64,000 nt of DNA from Verrucomicrobiaceae bacterium UBA7681 (GTDB lineage: Bacteria; Verrucomicrobiota; Verrucomicrobiia; Verrucomicrobiales; Verrucomicrobiaceae), in assembly GCA_002482965.1 (NCBI GenBank), contig DLGZ01000009.1:189634-253633 (forward strand), in the 5' to 3' direction. The notes beneath the pieces were generated by a model that had not been told where the DNA came from, ran no database searches, and worked only from the letters and a program-made list of their open reading frames with translations. This document shows positions 28,845 to 37,753 of this stretch, piece after piece (position 1 is the first letter of the stretch; each line of letters starts with the position of its first letter). The position numbers and the translations under genes are program-made.

Positions 28845-29411
28845 ATGAGCCAGCCAGAACTCAGCGAAGAAGACCTGCTCCAGCGTGCTGGACGCGGGGA
28901 CTCGCGCGCGTTTGACCAGCTCTATGACCGGATGGCACCGCGGCTTTTTGGCCTCCTGCGGCAGATGCTGCATGACGAGCGCGAAGCCGAAGACGTGCTG
29001 CAGGATGGTTTTGTGCTGCTGTGGGAGCGTGCCGCGACCTTTGACTCCGAGCGCAGCAAGGCGTTCACGTGGGCGGTGATGCTGTTCCGACACAGGGCGA
29101 TCGACCGCATGCGCATGCTGGGCCGTCGCAACCGACTGGTGGACAGCGCGATCTTGGAACAGACCACTCTGATGGCGTCCGCCCATGCGGGTGTGGACGA
29201 TGAAGTGCAGGCCAACGAACGCGGTGTGGTGGTGCGCGAGGCGCTGAACGAACTGCCGAAGGACCAGCGCCAGTTGATCGAATTTGCCTTCTTGAAGGGC
29301 CTCACACATCATGTGATCGCCGAGTCGTTAAGCATGCCCCTTGGCACTGTGAAGACCAACATTCGTCGCGGGCTGCTGCGCCTGCGCGATCTTTTGAAAG
29401 GAGGCGCATGA
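28845..29411 (+). CDS. RNA polymerase ECF-type sigma factor
   Basis: A 188-residue sigma-70 family factor with only regions 2 and 4. Region 2 includes RAFDQLYDRMAPRLFGLLRQ and EAEDVLQDGFVLLWERA; region 4 includes ELPKDQRQLIEFAFLKGLTH and a helix-turn-helix ending GTVKTNIRRGLLRLRD. A GTG start 24 codons earlier is possible, but MSQPELSEEDLL is the usual kind of N-terminus. The last codons overlap the anti-sigma gene by 4 bp (ATGA), so the two proteins are made together. The signal it answers is unknown. Confidence 0.93.
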   Translation: MSQPELSEEDLLQRAGRGDSRAFDQLYDRMAPRLFGLLRQMLHDEREAEDVLQDGFVLLWERAATFDSERSKAFTWAVMLFRHRAIDRMRMLGRRNRLVDSAILEQTTLMASAHAGVDDEVQANERGVVVREALNELPKDQRQLIEFAFLKGLTHHVIAESLSMPLGTVKTNIRRGLLRLRDLLKGGA

Positions 29412-30325
29412 TGGAGCAGGAACGATTTGAAGAACTGGCCGCCATGAATGCGCTGGGCATGCTGGAGAACGACGAGAAGCGTGCTCTGGATGGTGCCGTC
29501 GCACGTGACAAAGAGCTGCGCTCTCTCACTCTGGAGCTGGAGCAGACGACAGCGGAGCTGGCCTATCTCATCGAGCCGGTGGAGCCGCCTGCGAACATGA
29601 AGAAACGCATCCGTGCCAAGATGCGCGCCAACGGCCTCAAGGGTGCGGGGGTTTCACGTGGCGTCGTCATTGGCGTCACTGGCTGGGCGCTGGCGGCCTG
29701 CTTTGCCGTGGCCTCTGTATGGCTGTGGCGCGAACAAGCCGGCCTGACCCAGCAGCTTGCTGCAGCTTCGCGTGCCATTGCTCCGGTGAACCCGACCACT
29801 CCTGTGGTGGATGACGGCAAGACGCGCACGCTTGAGGAAGAGCTCAAAAAGCGGCGGGATGAATTTGAGGCGCAGAAGCTGGCGCTGGTGAAGGAGATCG
29901 AATCGCTTCACAAGAGTGAGGCGGACGTCAAAACACAGAATGCCAAGCTCACCGCCGAAGTGGCCGCACTGAAGCAGCAGGAGCAGGAGTCAAAGCTGCA
30001 GGTTGCCACCCTGCAAAGCAAGGTCTGGGAATACCGCCGCAGCGAGATGCTCGTGGTCTGGGATGAAAAGCGCAGCCAGGGCGTGGTGATGCTCGATAAG
30101 ATGCCGAAGGTAGATTCTGACAAAGATTACCAGCTCTGGGTCGTGGATCCGAACAAGCCCGATCCGGTGAGTGCGGGGGTGGTGACCGTCGATGCCAAAG
30201 GCTCTGTGAAGGCCAGTTTCAAGCCGGTCGATGCAGTGACCGGCGAGGCCAAGTTTGCGCTGAGCGTCGAGAAAAAAGGTGGCGTGCCTAAGAGTGAAGG
30301 GCAGCTTCTGATGGTCGGGCCGTAA
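29408..30325 (+). CDS. RskA-type membrane anti-sigma factor
   Basis: A 305-residue partner of the preceding sigma factor. Residues 1-75 form the cytoplasmic sigma-binding part (RFEELAAMNALGMLENDEKRA start). No HxxxCxxC zinc motif is present. A membrane helix lies at about 85-107 (VVIGVTGWALAACFAVASVW). A coiled coil fills about 140-215 (EEELKKRRDEFEAQKLAL). Residues 220-305 are the RskA/anti-sigma-K C-terminal domain (VVWDEKRSQGVVMLDKMPKV, DYQLWVVDPNKPDPVSAG). The start overlaps the sigma gene. The coiled-coil insertion between helix and RskA domain is larger than in mycobacterial RskA. Confidence 0.88.
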   Translation: MMEQERFEELAAMNALGMLENDEKRALDGAVARDKELRSLTLELEQTTAELAYLIEPVEPPANMKKRIRAKMRANGLKGAGVSRGVVIGVTGWALAACFAVASVWLWREQAGLTQQLAAASRAIAPVNPTTPVVDDGKTRTLEEELKKRRDEFEAQKLALVKEIESLHKSEADVKTQNAKLTAEVAALKQQEQESKLQVATLQSKVWEYRRSEMLVVWDEKRSQGVVMLDKMPKVDSDKDYQLWVVDPNKPDPVSAGVVTVDAKGSVKASFKPVDAVTGEAKFALSVEKKGGVPKSEGQLLMVGP

Positions 30326-30861
30326 TACCATGATCCGCTGAAAACAGGTCAGTCTCCGAGCGGGTGCAGCCTCCGTAGGCCAAACTGGCACACAGTTTCT
30401 TTTCAGATTCAGATGGCAGGTGATCCAAGGCACATGCAAGGCGAGGACGTGTGCACATGGGGGCGGTGGCTTTTGGAAAGGTGGATGCGCAGAGGCAGCA
30501 GACCACGCTGGGACGAAGGATTCAAGGGACGCGCACAGCGCATCCCTACCATCCAGAGCAGCGCGTGCCGCAGGGCTGGCAGGGAACCGCTATAGCGGTT
30601 CGCAAAACTTATTTCCGTTTAGAAGGGTGTTTCTTGCTCGAAAATCATGGGCTTCCTTCTTCGCTAAAGCTACGCAGGACACGTCGACGGCGGCTGGCTG
30701 AGGACAGCCAGCCCTACCTGCGCTGGGCATGCGCGTGAGGTAGGGCGGGTTGTCCTCAAGCCGCCGCCGAGCGTCTTCACGCTCGCTTTCCGGAAATCAG
30801 TTTTGGAAAACGCTATATGCCGGGTCCGCGCATGACCTGTGCCGCGCAGCTATTGCAAAGC
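30326..30861. other. Gene-free interval between two converging transcripts
   Basis: This is the longest stretch without a gene. Short open frames here look random and overlap on both strands. About 56 nt past the anti-sigma stop, AAACTG (30382-30387) and CAGTTT (30393-30398) could form a weak 6-bp hairpin followed by CTTTTC, possibly a terminator. The right half is occupied by the inverted-repeat element at 30587-30823. Confidence 0.6.
30587..30823. mobile_element. MITE-like non-coding element with terminal inverted repeats (candidate)
   Basis: The 237-bp interval is bounded by imperfect terminal inverted repeats, 30587-30617 and 30791-30823. Compared in the same orientation they share CGGAAAT, AGTTTTG and CGCTATA blocks, about 23 of 27 positions. 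The left end starts in a perfect 16-bp palindrome at 30585-30600. Inside is a second inverted pair, 30687-30723 and 30731-30769, with GGCGGCT, TGAGGACA and CCCTACCT in common. No open frame of quality is inside. This is the layout of a MITE or REP-type element moved in trans. No second copy was seen in this window and no clear target duplication was identified. Confidence 0.55.
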
Positions 30862-32253
30862 TCAACCTTGCCAGCCGCCGCCCATGGCCTTGTAGATGCG
30901 CACCCAGGCGGTGGCGACACGGGTGCGGCTGAGGGCGATGTCGTTTTGAGCGCCGAGGGCGACGCGTTCTGCATCGAGCACGGTGAGGAAATCAGCGATG
31001 CCGTCCTGGTAACGTTTGCGCGCCAGGGTGGCGGCCTCGCGGGCGGAGGTGGCAGAGGCTTCGAGATGGTGCAGGCGGACGCGTTCACGGTCATAGGACG
31101 TGAGTGCGTTTTCGGCCTCTTCGAGGGCGAGCAGCACGGTCTGCTCATAGCGGGCCAGCGCGGTGTCGGCGCGGCGTCCGGCGGCGGCGATCTGCTGACG
31201 CACACGGCCGAGATTGAAGGCGGCCCAAGTGATGCGTGGGCCCAGCGTGAAGCCATCGGAATTGCGGCCTGTTAAGGAGGAAAGTGTGGATCCCTGAAGG
31301 TCGATGCGGCCGCTGAAGGTGACCCGTGGAAACAAGTCTGCGACAGCCACACCAATGCGGGCAGTTTCGGCTGCCAGAATGTTTTCGGCGACACGAATGT
31401 CCGGGCGACGACGCAGCAGTTCTTCCGGTTTGACGATGCCGATGCGGGCTGGCGCGACGGGCTGCTTTTTGATGCTTTGCAGCCGGGGGCGGAGTTCGGA
31501 GGGATTTTGTCCGCACAAGACGGCGATGCGATGGATGGACTTGGCGATGTTTTCCTGATGCGTGGGAATTTGCGCCAGGGTGGCGTTCCAGAGGGCATTG
31601 GCACGGGCGACATCGAGCTGCGTGCCCCGGCCCCCCTTGAGCGAGGCCTCGGCAATGTGAAGGGCGTCGGACTGATTGCCGGCGTTTTCATTTGCCACGG
31701 TGAGCTGGGCCTGGGCTCCGCGCAGCTCCAGGTAGTTGATGGCAATTTCGGACTGCAGGGAAACCAGCAGGTCATGCAGGTTGGCATCCATGGCATTGGA
31801 ATTTGCCTTGGCGGCTTTGACGGAGTTGCGGATGCGCCCAAAAAAATCGAGCTCCCAGTCAGCGTCAAACCCGGTGCGGTACAGCTCGAAATCGCGGGTG
31901 CGCAGACCCGAGAAGGAGGTGGCCCCGTTGCGGGCGCTTTCGTAGGTGGAGCCGAAGGTGACGGTGGGGGCGTAATTGAAGCTGGATTCACGCCACAGGG
32001 CACGGGCTTCGAGGAGCCGTGAGCGCGCAGCATTGAGATCTTTGTTCTGGGTGTCGGCAAGGGACACCATCTCGTTCAGCGTGCTGTCATTGAGTTTGCG
32101 CCACCAGGTGGCATCTACCTCGGCAGCATGTGCAGCATCGGCCCGCGAGGCGAAGTCGGCAGGCATCTTGGGCTGCGGCTTGACGAATTTCGGCCCGACA
32201 TTGCAGCTGGAAAGCGTGCAAAGAATGAGCAGGAAAGGCTTAATGGGCTGCAT
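30862..32253 (-). CDS. RND efflux outer membrane lipoprotein (NodT/OprM family)
   Basis: Outer-membrane channel of a tripartite efflux pump; 463 residues. The lipoprotein signal MQPIKPFLLILCTLSSC has the lipobox Cys at 17. It is followed by CNVGPKFVKPQPKMPADF, typical of NodT lipoproteins. Two outer membrane efflux protein repeats follow, with long helices (NAARSRLLEARALWRESSFNY; RYEQTVLLALEEAENALTSYD). The C-terminal end YKAMGGGWQG matches the family. The frame is open 23 codons upstream, but the lipobox fixes the start. It overlaps the 3' end of the RND permease gene by 14 bp. Confidence 0.94.
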   Translation of the reverse strand: MQPIKPFLLILCTLSSCNVGPKFVKPQPKMPADFASRADAAHAAEVDATWWRKLNDSTLNEMVSLADTQNKDLNAARSRLLEARALWRESSFNYAPTVTFGSTYESARNGATSFSGLRTRDFELYRTGFDADWELDFFGRIRNSVKAAKANSNAMDANLHDLLVSLQSEIAINYLELRGAQAQLTVANENAGNQSDALHIAEASLKGGRGTQLDVARANALWNATLAQIPTHQENIAKSIHRIAVLCGQNPSELRPRLQSIKKQPVAPARIGIVKPEELLRRRPDIRVAENILAAETARIGVAVADLFPRVTFSGRIDLQGSTLSSLTGRNSDGFTLGPRITWAAFNLGRVRQQIAAAGRRADTALARYEQTVLLALEEAENALTSYDRERVRLHHLEASATSAREAATLARKRYQDGIADFLTVLDAERVALGAQNDIALSRTRVATAWVRIYKAMGGGWQG

Positions 32254-35200
32254 GAGTCGTAGGAGTAATGGCGGCGGCGCGACGCTGTTCACGGCGTTCA
32301 ACGAAGGCGCGGAGGATGACATAAAACACGGGAGTGAAAAGCAGGCCGAAGATGGTGACGCCGATCATGCCGAAGAACACCGCCGTGCCGAGTGCTTGAC
32401 GCATTTCCGCACCCGCGCCGGTGGCGAGCACGAGTGGCAGCACTCCCAAAATGAAGGCAAAGCTGGTCATCAAAATGGGCCGCAAGCGCAGGCGGCAGGC
32501 TTCGACGGCAGCCTGGATGCGGTCCATGCCCGTGTCCTGCAACTGCTTGGCGAACTCGACGATGAGGATGGCGTTTTTGGCCGCGAGGCCGACGAGCACG
32601 ACGAGTCCGATCTGAGTGAAGATGTTGTTGTCCTGCCCCCGCAGCCACACGCCGCCGATGGCGGAGAGCAGACACATGGGCACGATCAGGATGATGGCCA
32701 TGGGCATGCTCCAGCTTTCATACTGCGCGGAGAGCACCAGAAAGACGAAGATGACGCAGAGCGGGAAGATGTAGAAGAGCGTATCTCCGGCGAGAATCTG
32801 CTGGTAGGTGAGATCAGTCCACTCGATGGCAAAACCGACGGGCAGGTTCTCCTTCGCCAAGCGCTCGATCTTTTCGATCATCTGGCCGGAGCTGACGCCG
32901 GGAAGCGTGTTGCCGTTGATATCGGCGGAGTAGTAGAGGTTGTAGCGCTGCACGCGGTCGGCACCGCCGGTCTTGATGACTTTGACGAGCGCGGCGAGGG
33001 GGACCATCTCGCCAGCCTGATTGCGAATCTTGATGCGGCCCACGTCCGTCGGGTCCTTGCGGTAGGCAGGCTCTGCCTGGGCGGTGACCTGATAGGTGCG
33101 TCCGAAGAGGTTGAAGTCGTTCACATAGACGGAACCGAGGTAGACCTGCAGGGCCTCGTTCAGATCAGCCAGAGAGACGCCCATGGTTTTGGCCTGTGCG
33201 CGGTTGATTTCGAGTTTGAACTGCGGCGTCCTGGCGCGGAAGCCGGTGATGAGGGAGATCAGGCCTGGTTCCTGCTGGGCGGCGGCGAGCAGCTTCTGAG
33301 TGGCGGCTTCAAGCGCCGGCAGCCCGGCGTTGTTGAGATCCTGCACCTGGATTTTGAAGCCGCCGGCATTGCCCAGACCGCGCAGCGGCGGCGGTGGCAG
33401 GACGAGCACGCGGCCTTCTTGAATCGTGGAGAATTTTTTGCGGATGGCCGCGAAGATGCCGTCTCCCTTGACCGAGGGATCGTGACGTTTGTCGAAAGCA
33501 TCGAATACCAGGAAGGCGGCGCCGACGTTGGGCTGATTGGCCTGCAAGACGGAAGAATAGCCGGAGATGGCGAAGGTGTGGTCGATGCCGGGGATTTCCC
33601 GCGCCATGGCGTCCATCTTGCGCACCACGGCGTCAGTGCGCTCGAAGGACGCTGCGTCTGGCAACTGCACCAGCACGATGGCATAGCCCATGTCCTGGGA
33701 AGGAATGAACCCCGCCGGCACATCCTGAAACAGCTTGCCTGCGAGGCCGATCAACGCGGCGTATCCGATGAGCACCAGCACCGTCAGACGGATGAGCTTG
33801 CCAACCAGCCTGGCATACATGTCGGAGCCGAACTGGAACACACGGTTGAAGCCCCGGAAGAACCAGCCGAACAGGAAGTCCAGGACACGGCTGAAACGAT
33901 CCGGCGGTGCACCGTGCGGCTGCAGCAGGATGGCGCAGAGTGCAGGGCTGAGCGTGAGTGAGTTGAAGGCCGAGATGACCGTGGACACCGCGATGGTGAG
34001 TGCAAACTGCCGGTAGAACTGGCCGGTGATGCCGCTGATGAAACCCGTCGGCACAAACACGGCGCAGAGAACCAGCGCCACGGCGATGACGGCACCGCTG
34101 ACCTCTTTCATCGCAAGCACGGACGCTTCACGCGGGGCGAGACCTTTGGCGATGTTGCGCTCGACGTTTTCGACCACGACGATGGCGTCATCGACGACAA
34201 TGCCGATGGCGAGCACCAGACCAAACAGGGAGAGATTGTTCAGTGAGAATCCCATCCACTGCATCACGGCCAGCGTGCCGATGAGCGACACGGGAACAGC
34301 CAGCAGTGGAATCACCGAGGCGCGCCAGCTTTGCAAAAAGATGATGACAACAAGCACGACGAGCAGCACCGCCTCCATCAGCGTGTGCAGCACAGACGAG
34401 ATCGAGGCGCGGACGAACTTGGTGGTGTCGTAGTTGATTTTGTAATCGACACCCGGCGGGAAGCGCTCCTTGAGCTGTGCGAGGCGTTTGTAAACGGCGT
34501 CGGCGGTTTCAATGGCGTTGCTGCCAGGAAGCTGGAACACACGAAGAGAAACGGCATTGTAGCCATCCATGTAGGTGCGGCTGGAGTAGTCGCGCGAACC
34601 GAGTTCGATGCGGGCAACGTCGGCCAGGCGCACCACGTCGCCCAGCTTGCCGGTTTTGAGCACGATGTCGCCAAATTCCGCCGCCTTTTTCAGACGGCCC
34701 GGTGCGGTGAGGGTGTATTGAAATTCCGAGCCTGTGACTGCAGGTGGCTGGCCGAGTGAGCCGGCGGCGACCTGCACGTTTTGCTCACGAATGGCACGAA
34801 CGATGTCGCCTGCGGTGAGGCCAAGGCCGGCGATCTTCTCGGGGTCGAGCCAGATGCGCATCGAGTAGTCAAGTCCGCCCAGTGACGATGCTTCCGCCAC
34901 ACCGGGAAGGCGGGCGATTTCGTTTTGAATCTGCAGGGTGACGTAGTTGCTGAGATAGGAGACTTCGCGTGAGCCGTCGGGGCTGAAAAATTGCACGGCC
35001 AGCGTGAGGTCAGGCGAGCGTTTGTTGACGATGATTCCCAGACGTCGGACCTCCTCCGGCAGGCGTGAAATGGTGGCGTTCACGCGGTTTTGCACCAGCA
35101 CCTGCGCCTGGTCGAGATCCGTGCCGAGACGGAAGGTGACGGTGATCTGCACCTTGCCGTCACTCGTGGACGACGAGGACAGGTACAGCATGTTCTCAAC

Positions 35201-35419
35201 ACCGTTGATTTCCTGTTCCAGCGGCGTGGAAACGGTTTCAGCCAGCGTACGTGCATCCGCGCCGGGATACGTCGCCGAAACCACCACGGTGGGAGGAATG
35301 ACCTCGGGGTATTGCGCGATGGGCAGAGACAGGTAGGCGAGACCACCCAGCATCGTGATGACGATGCTCAGCACGGCCGCGAAGATGGGCCGATCGACGA
35401 AAAAGCGGGCGAAATTCAT
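32240..35419 (-). CDS. RND multidrug efflux permease (AcrB/MexB-type, HAE1)
   Basis: Proton-driven inner-membrane pump; 1059 residues with the typical two repeats of one plus five helices and large periplasmic loops. The N-terminus MNFARFFVDRPIFAAVLSIV is characteristic. The proton-relay aspartates are in GIVVDDAIVVVENVERN. A second repeat has QIGLVVLVGLAAKNAILIVEFA with the relay Lys context. FIPSQDMGYAIVLVQLPDAAS marks the second periplasmic domain. It lies 6 bp after the adaptor gene and overlaps the outer-membrane channel gene. Substrates of HAE1 pumps are hydrophobic or amphiphilic drugs; the specific one here is unknown. Confidence 0.97.
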   Translation of the reverse strand: MNFARFFVDRPIFAAVLSIVITMLGGLAYLSLPIAQYPEVIPPTVVVSATYPGADARTLAETVSTPLEQEINGVENMLYLSSSSTSDGKVQITVTFRLGTDLDQAQVLVQNRVNATISRLPEEVRRLGIIVNKRSPDLTLAVQFFSPDGSREVSYLSNYVTLQIQNEIARLPGVAEASSLGGLDYSMRIWLDPEKIAGLGLTAGDIVRAIREQNVQVAAGSLGQPPAVTGSEFQYTLTAPGRLKKAAEFGDIVLKTGKLGDVVRLADVARIELGSRDYSSRTYMDGYNAVSLRVFQLPGSNAIETADAVYKRLAQLKERFPPGVDYKINYDTTKFVRASISSVLHTLMEAVLLVVLVVIIFLQSWRASVIPLLAVPVSLIGTLAVMQWMGFSLNNLSLFGLVLAIGIVVDDAIVVVENVERNIAKGLAPREASVLAMKEVSGAVIAVALVLCAVFVPTGFISGITGQFYRQFALTIAVSTVISAFNSLTLSPALCAILLQPHGAPPDRFSRVLDFLFGWFFRGFNRVFQFGSDMYARLVGKLIRLTVLVLIGYAALIGLAGKLFQDVPAGFIPSQDMGYAIVLVQLPDAASFERTDAVVRKMDAMAREIPGIDHTFAISGYSSVLQANQPNVGAAFLVFDAFDKRHDPSVKGDGIFAAIRKKFSTIQEGRVLVLPPPPLRGLGNAGGFKIQVQDLNNAGLPALEAATQKLLAAAQQEPGLISLITGFRARTPQFKLEINRAQAKTMGVSLADLNEALQVYLGSVYVNDFNLFGRTYQVTAQAEPAYRKDPTDVGRIKIRNQAGEMVPLAALVKVIKTGGADRVQRYNLYYSADINGNTLPGVSSGQMIEKIERLAKENLPVGFAIEWTDLTYQQILAGDTLFYIFPLCVIFVFLVLSAQYESWSMPMAIILIVPMCLLSAIGGVWLRGQDNNIFTQIGLVVLVGLAAKNAILIVEFAKQLQDTGMDRIQAAVEACRLRLRPILMTSFAFILGVLPLVLATGAGAEMRQALGTAVFFGMIGVTIFGLLFTPVFYVILRAFVERREQRRAAAITPTTHAAH

Positions 35420-35425
35420 GGATGG

Positions 35426-36625
35426 TTACTTGGTTGCCGCCGCTGCTGGCAGCATTTCTGTCAGTGTCGCCTTCACTTTGACGCCGTTGCGCACGCTCAT
35501 GAGTCCGAGCACGACCACGCGCTCATCCGGCTTCAAGCCACTGCGCACCACGCGCAGGCCATCGAGCAGAGGCCCGAGGGTGATGGGGCGATAGACGGCC
35601 TGGTCATCTTTATCGAGCACCCAGACGAAGCTGCTGCCCTGATCGTCGCCCACGGCGGAATCACGAATGAGCAGGCCGTCGTATTCACCGCTGCCGGGAA
35701 TGCGCACCTTGGCGAAGAAACCGGGTGCCATCAGACGGTCGGTATTTGGAAACACGGCACGGGCACGAATGGTTCCCGTGGCGGGATTGATCTGATTGTC
35801 CACGAAATCGACCTGGCCTTTATGAGGCCAGCCCTCTTCATTGATGAGCGCCATCTCGGCTGGAATGCGTTCGAACATCGCGCTCACACGCTCGCCGTTC
35901 TTGTGCATCGCGCGGTATTTGAGCACCGACCGTTCATCGGCTTCGATCTCACAGTAGATGGGGTCCAGTTCGACAATGGTGGTCAGCAGCGTGGTGTTTT
36001 GAGTCCCACCGCTGACGAGGTTGCCCTCCGTCACGCGTGCATCGCTGATGCGTCCGCTGATGGGCGCACGGATTTCGGTGAATTCGAGATCAAGCTTCGC
36101 GGCACGCAAAGCTGCCTCCGCACCCCGCACTCCGGCCAGTTCACCCGTCGCGCTTTTCAAGCGGCGCTCTGATTCCTCCGCCGAGATTGCCTGCCCCTGG
36201 CGCAGCGCGGTGGCGTTCTTGGCTTCGACCCCGGCGAGATCAGATGTGGTTTTCGCTTGAGCCAGCATGGCCTCGGCGCGTTCGACGATGGCTTGGTAAG
36301 GACGCGGATCAATGGTGAACAACAGCTCCCCTGCCTTGACCTCGGTGCCTTCTTTGAAGCTGACCTTGGTGATGTAGCCGGAGACGCGTGAGTGAATCTC
36401 GACACGTTCACGCGCCGTCAGACGTCCGGTGAATTCATCCCAGTCCGTGAGCCGGCGTGCGATGGGTTTGGCAACGGTGACTTCAGGCGTCGCAGCCTGT
36501 GTGGCACCGCCGGGACCCGCGTCCCCCCGTTTGCAGGCGGTCAGAGAGCTCATTATCAGCAGGCCTGCCATGGCATTCCGCCAGGTTGGAATCAGAAAAA
36601 ATGGAGAAAGCGGGAGGCGTTGCAT
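35426..36625 (-). CDS. RND efflux periplasmic adaptor lipoprotein
   Basis: Membrane-fusion protein linking the RND pump to the outer-membrane channel; 399 residues from the chosen ATG. The N-terminus has a lipobox SLTAC (Cys at about 31). Lipoyl-like and barrel segments are seen: FTGRLTARERVEIHSRVSGYI, GTEVKAGELLFTIDPRPYQA, then an alpha-hairpin (about 105-170), IRAPISGRISDARVTEGNLV, and a C-terminal membrane-proximal domain (YRPITLGPLLDGLRVVRSGL). It resembles MexE/AcrA. First gene of the pump operon and divergent from the LysR gene. Confidence 0.95.
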   Translation of the reverse strand: MQRLPLSPFFLIPTWRNAMAGLLIMSSLTACKRGDAGPGGATQAATPEVTVAKPIARRLTDWDEFTGRLTARERVEIHSRVSGYITKVSFKEGTEVKAGELLFTIDPRPYQAIVERAEAMLAQAKTTSDLAGVEAKNATALRQGQAISAEESERRLKSATGELAGVRGAEAALRAAKLDLEFTEIRAPISGRISDARVTEGNLVSGGTQNTTLLTTIVELDPIYCEIEADERSVLKYRAMHKNGERVSAMFERIPAEMALINEEGWPHKGQVDFVDNQINPATGTIRARAVFPNTDRLMAPGFFAKVRIPGSGEYDGLLIRDSAVGDDQGSSFVWVLDKDDQAVYRPITLGPLLDGLRVVRSGLKPDERVVVLGLMSVRNGVKVKATLTEMLPAAAATK

Positions 36626-36694
36626 GGACAGAGTTACGAACAATGAGACACGTAAAATAGTGCATATTTGACATATCGCTTATACCGTAAATGA

Positions 36695-37624
36695 ATGACC
36701 AGCCTCAATGACCTCCATCATGTGCGTGAATTTGTCCAGATCGCGGACTCGGGCAGCATCTCGCGTGCCGCCAAGGTTCTCGGCATGGCCCAGCCCACTC
36801 TGAGCCGGCATCTGGCGGCTTTGGAGGCGCAGTTCGGCGCACCGCTCATCCGCCGTGACACACACTCGATGAGCCTGACGGATGCCGGGATCATTGTCCT
36901 GTCGGACGCCCGCGAACTGCTCCTGCTAGCAGACCGCATGGGCAGCCGCCTGCGTTCTGGGCACCACTCGCTACGCGGGCATCTGCGCATGGTCTCCGTG
37001 GTCGATGTGGGCCAGTGGATCGTGTCCCGGGTGCTTTCGCGGTTTCAAAAGCTGCATCCTGACGTCACGACCGAGCTGCATCTGATCAACCGTGCGACGA
37101 AATTCATCAAAGAGGGCTTCGACTGCGGCATCATGGTCGGAGCAGCCACGGATCGGCGGGTGACGATCCGCAAGATCGCCCAGCTTCAGAGACGGCTTGT
37201 GGCGGCACCTTCGCTGCTGAAAAACCACACACTGCCCGCCCGTCCGGATGACCTGAAGAACCTGCCTTGGTTGGGGATTTTGCAGCCGCATTTCTATTCG
37301 CGTGACCGGTTTGAACTGGAACGGGCAAAGCAGACAAAGAAGCTCAAGCTCGCGCCGGTCATGCTGCTGGACACCGTCACCGCCTTGCGTGAAGCCGCCA
37401 TTGAGGGGGCAGGGTTTACCATCCTGCCGGAGTGGATGGCGGCGCGCGACATCACGGCGGGGCGGCTGGTGCAACTGCTGCCTGACTGGCATCTGGCGCC
37501 CATCGACCTGCAGATCGCCCACGCGGCGCACGAGCACCTGCCACAGCGGGTGAAAAGCCTGATCGAATTCCTTGAGCAGGAGCTTCCCGTTGAAATCCAC
37601 CGGCTGGATCTGAATGAGCGGTAG
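36695..37624 (+). CDS. LysR-type transcriptional regulator
   Basis: A 309-residue LysR-family regulator. The N-terminal winged helix-turn-helix (about 5-65) includes EFVQIADSGSISRAAKVLGM and QPTLSRHLAALEAQFGAPLI. The effector domain (about 92-300) follows, with two Rossmann-like halves. It is divergent from the efflux operon across about 70 bp of unusually AT-rich sequence, the normal arrangement for a LysR gene controlling its neighbour; so it probably regulates the pump. No convincing T-N11-A box could be singled out. A near-identical start codon 4 nt upstream is out of frame. Confidence 0.93.
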   Translation: MTSLNDLHHVREFVQIADSGSISRAAKVLGMAQPTLSRHLAALEAQFGAPLIRRDTHSMSLTDAGIIVLSDARELLLLADRMGSRLRSGHHSLRGHLRMVSVVDVGQWIVSRVLSRFQKLHPDVTTELHLINRATKFIKEGFDCGIMVGAATDRRVTIRKIAQLQRRLVAAPSLLKNHTLPARPDDLKNLPWLGILQPHFYSRDRFELERAKQTKKLKLAPVMLLDTVTALREAAIEGAGFTILPEWMAARDITAGRLVQLLPDWHLAPIDLQIAHAAHEHLPQRVKSLIEFLEQELPVEIHRLDLNER

Positions 37625-37753
37625 GCTTTGCCCCTATTTTTGGAAAAGCCTCCCGGCGCTTCAAAAAAAATCCATGCGCAACGAGCACGCTCTGTGCTAG
37701 GAATCCGGCCCCTCGCCGCCCTGCGGCCCCGTTTACCCCCATCTAAAAATACC

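Noticed and set aside
30326..30760. Several small plus-strand frames in the gene-free interval
   Set aside because: They overlap each other in different frames, are Arg/Cys-rich, and run through the inverted repeats.
31976..33961. 661-codon plus-strand frame opposite the RND permease
   Set aside because: Antisense frame of a high-GC gene; rich in His, Asp, Glu and Gly without domains.
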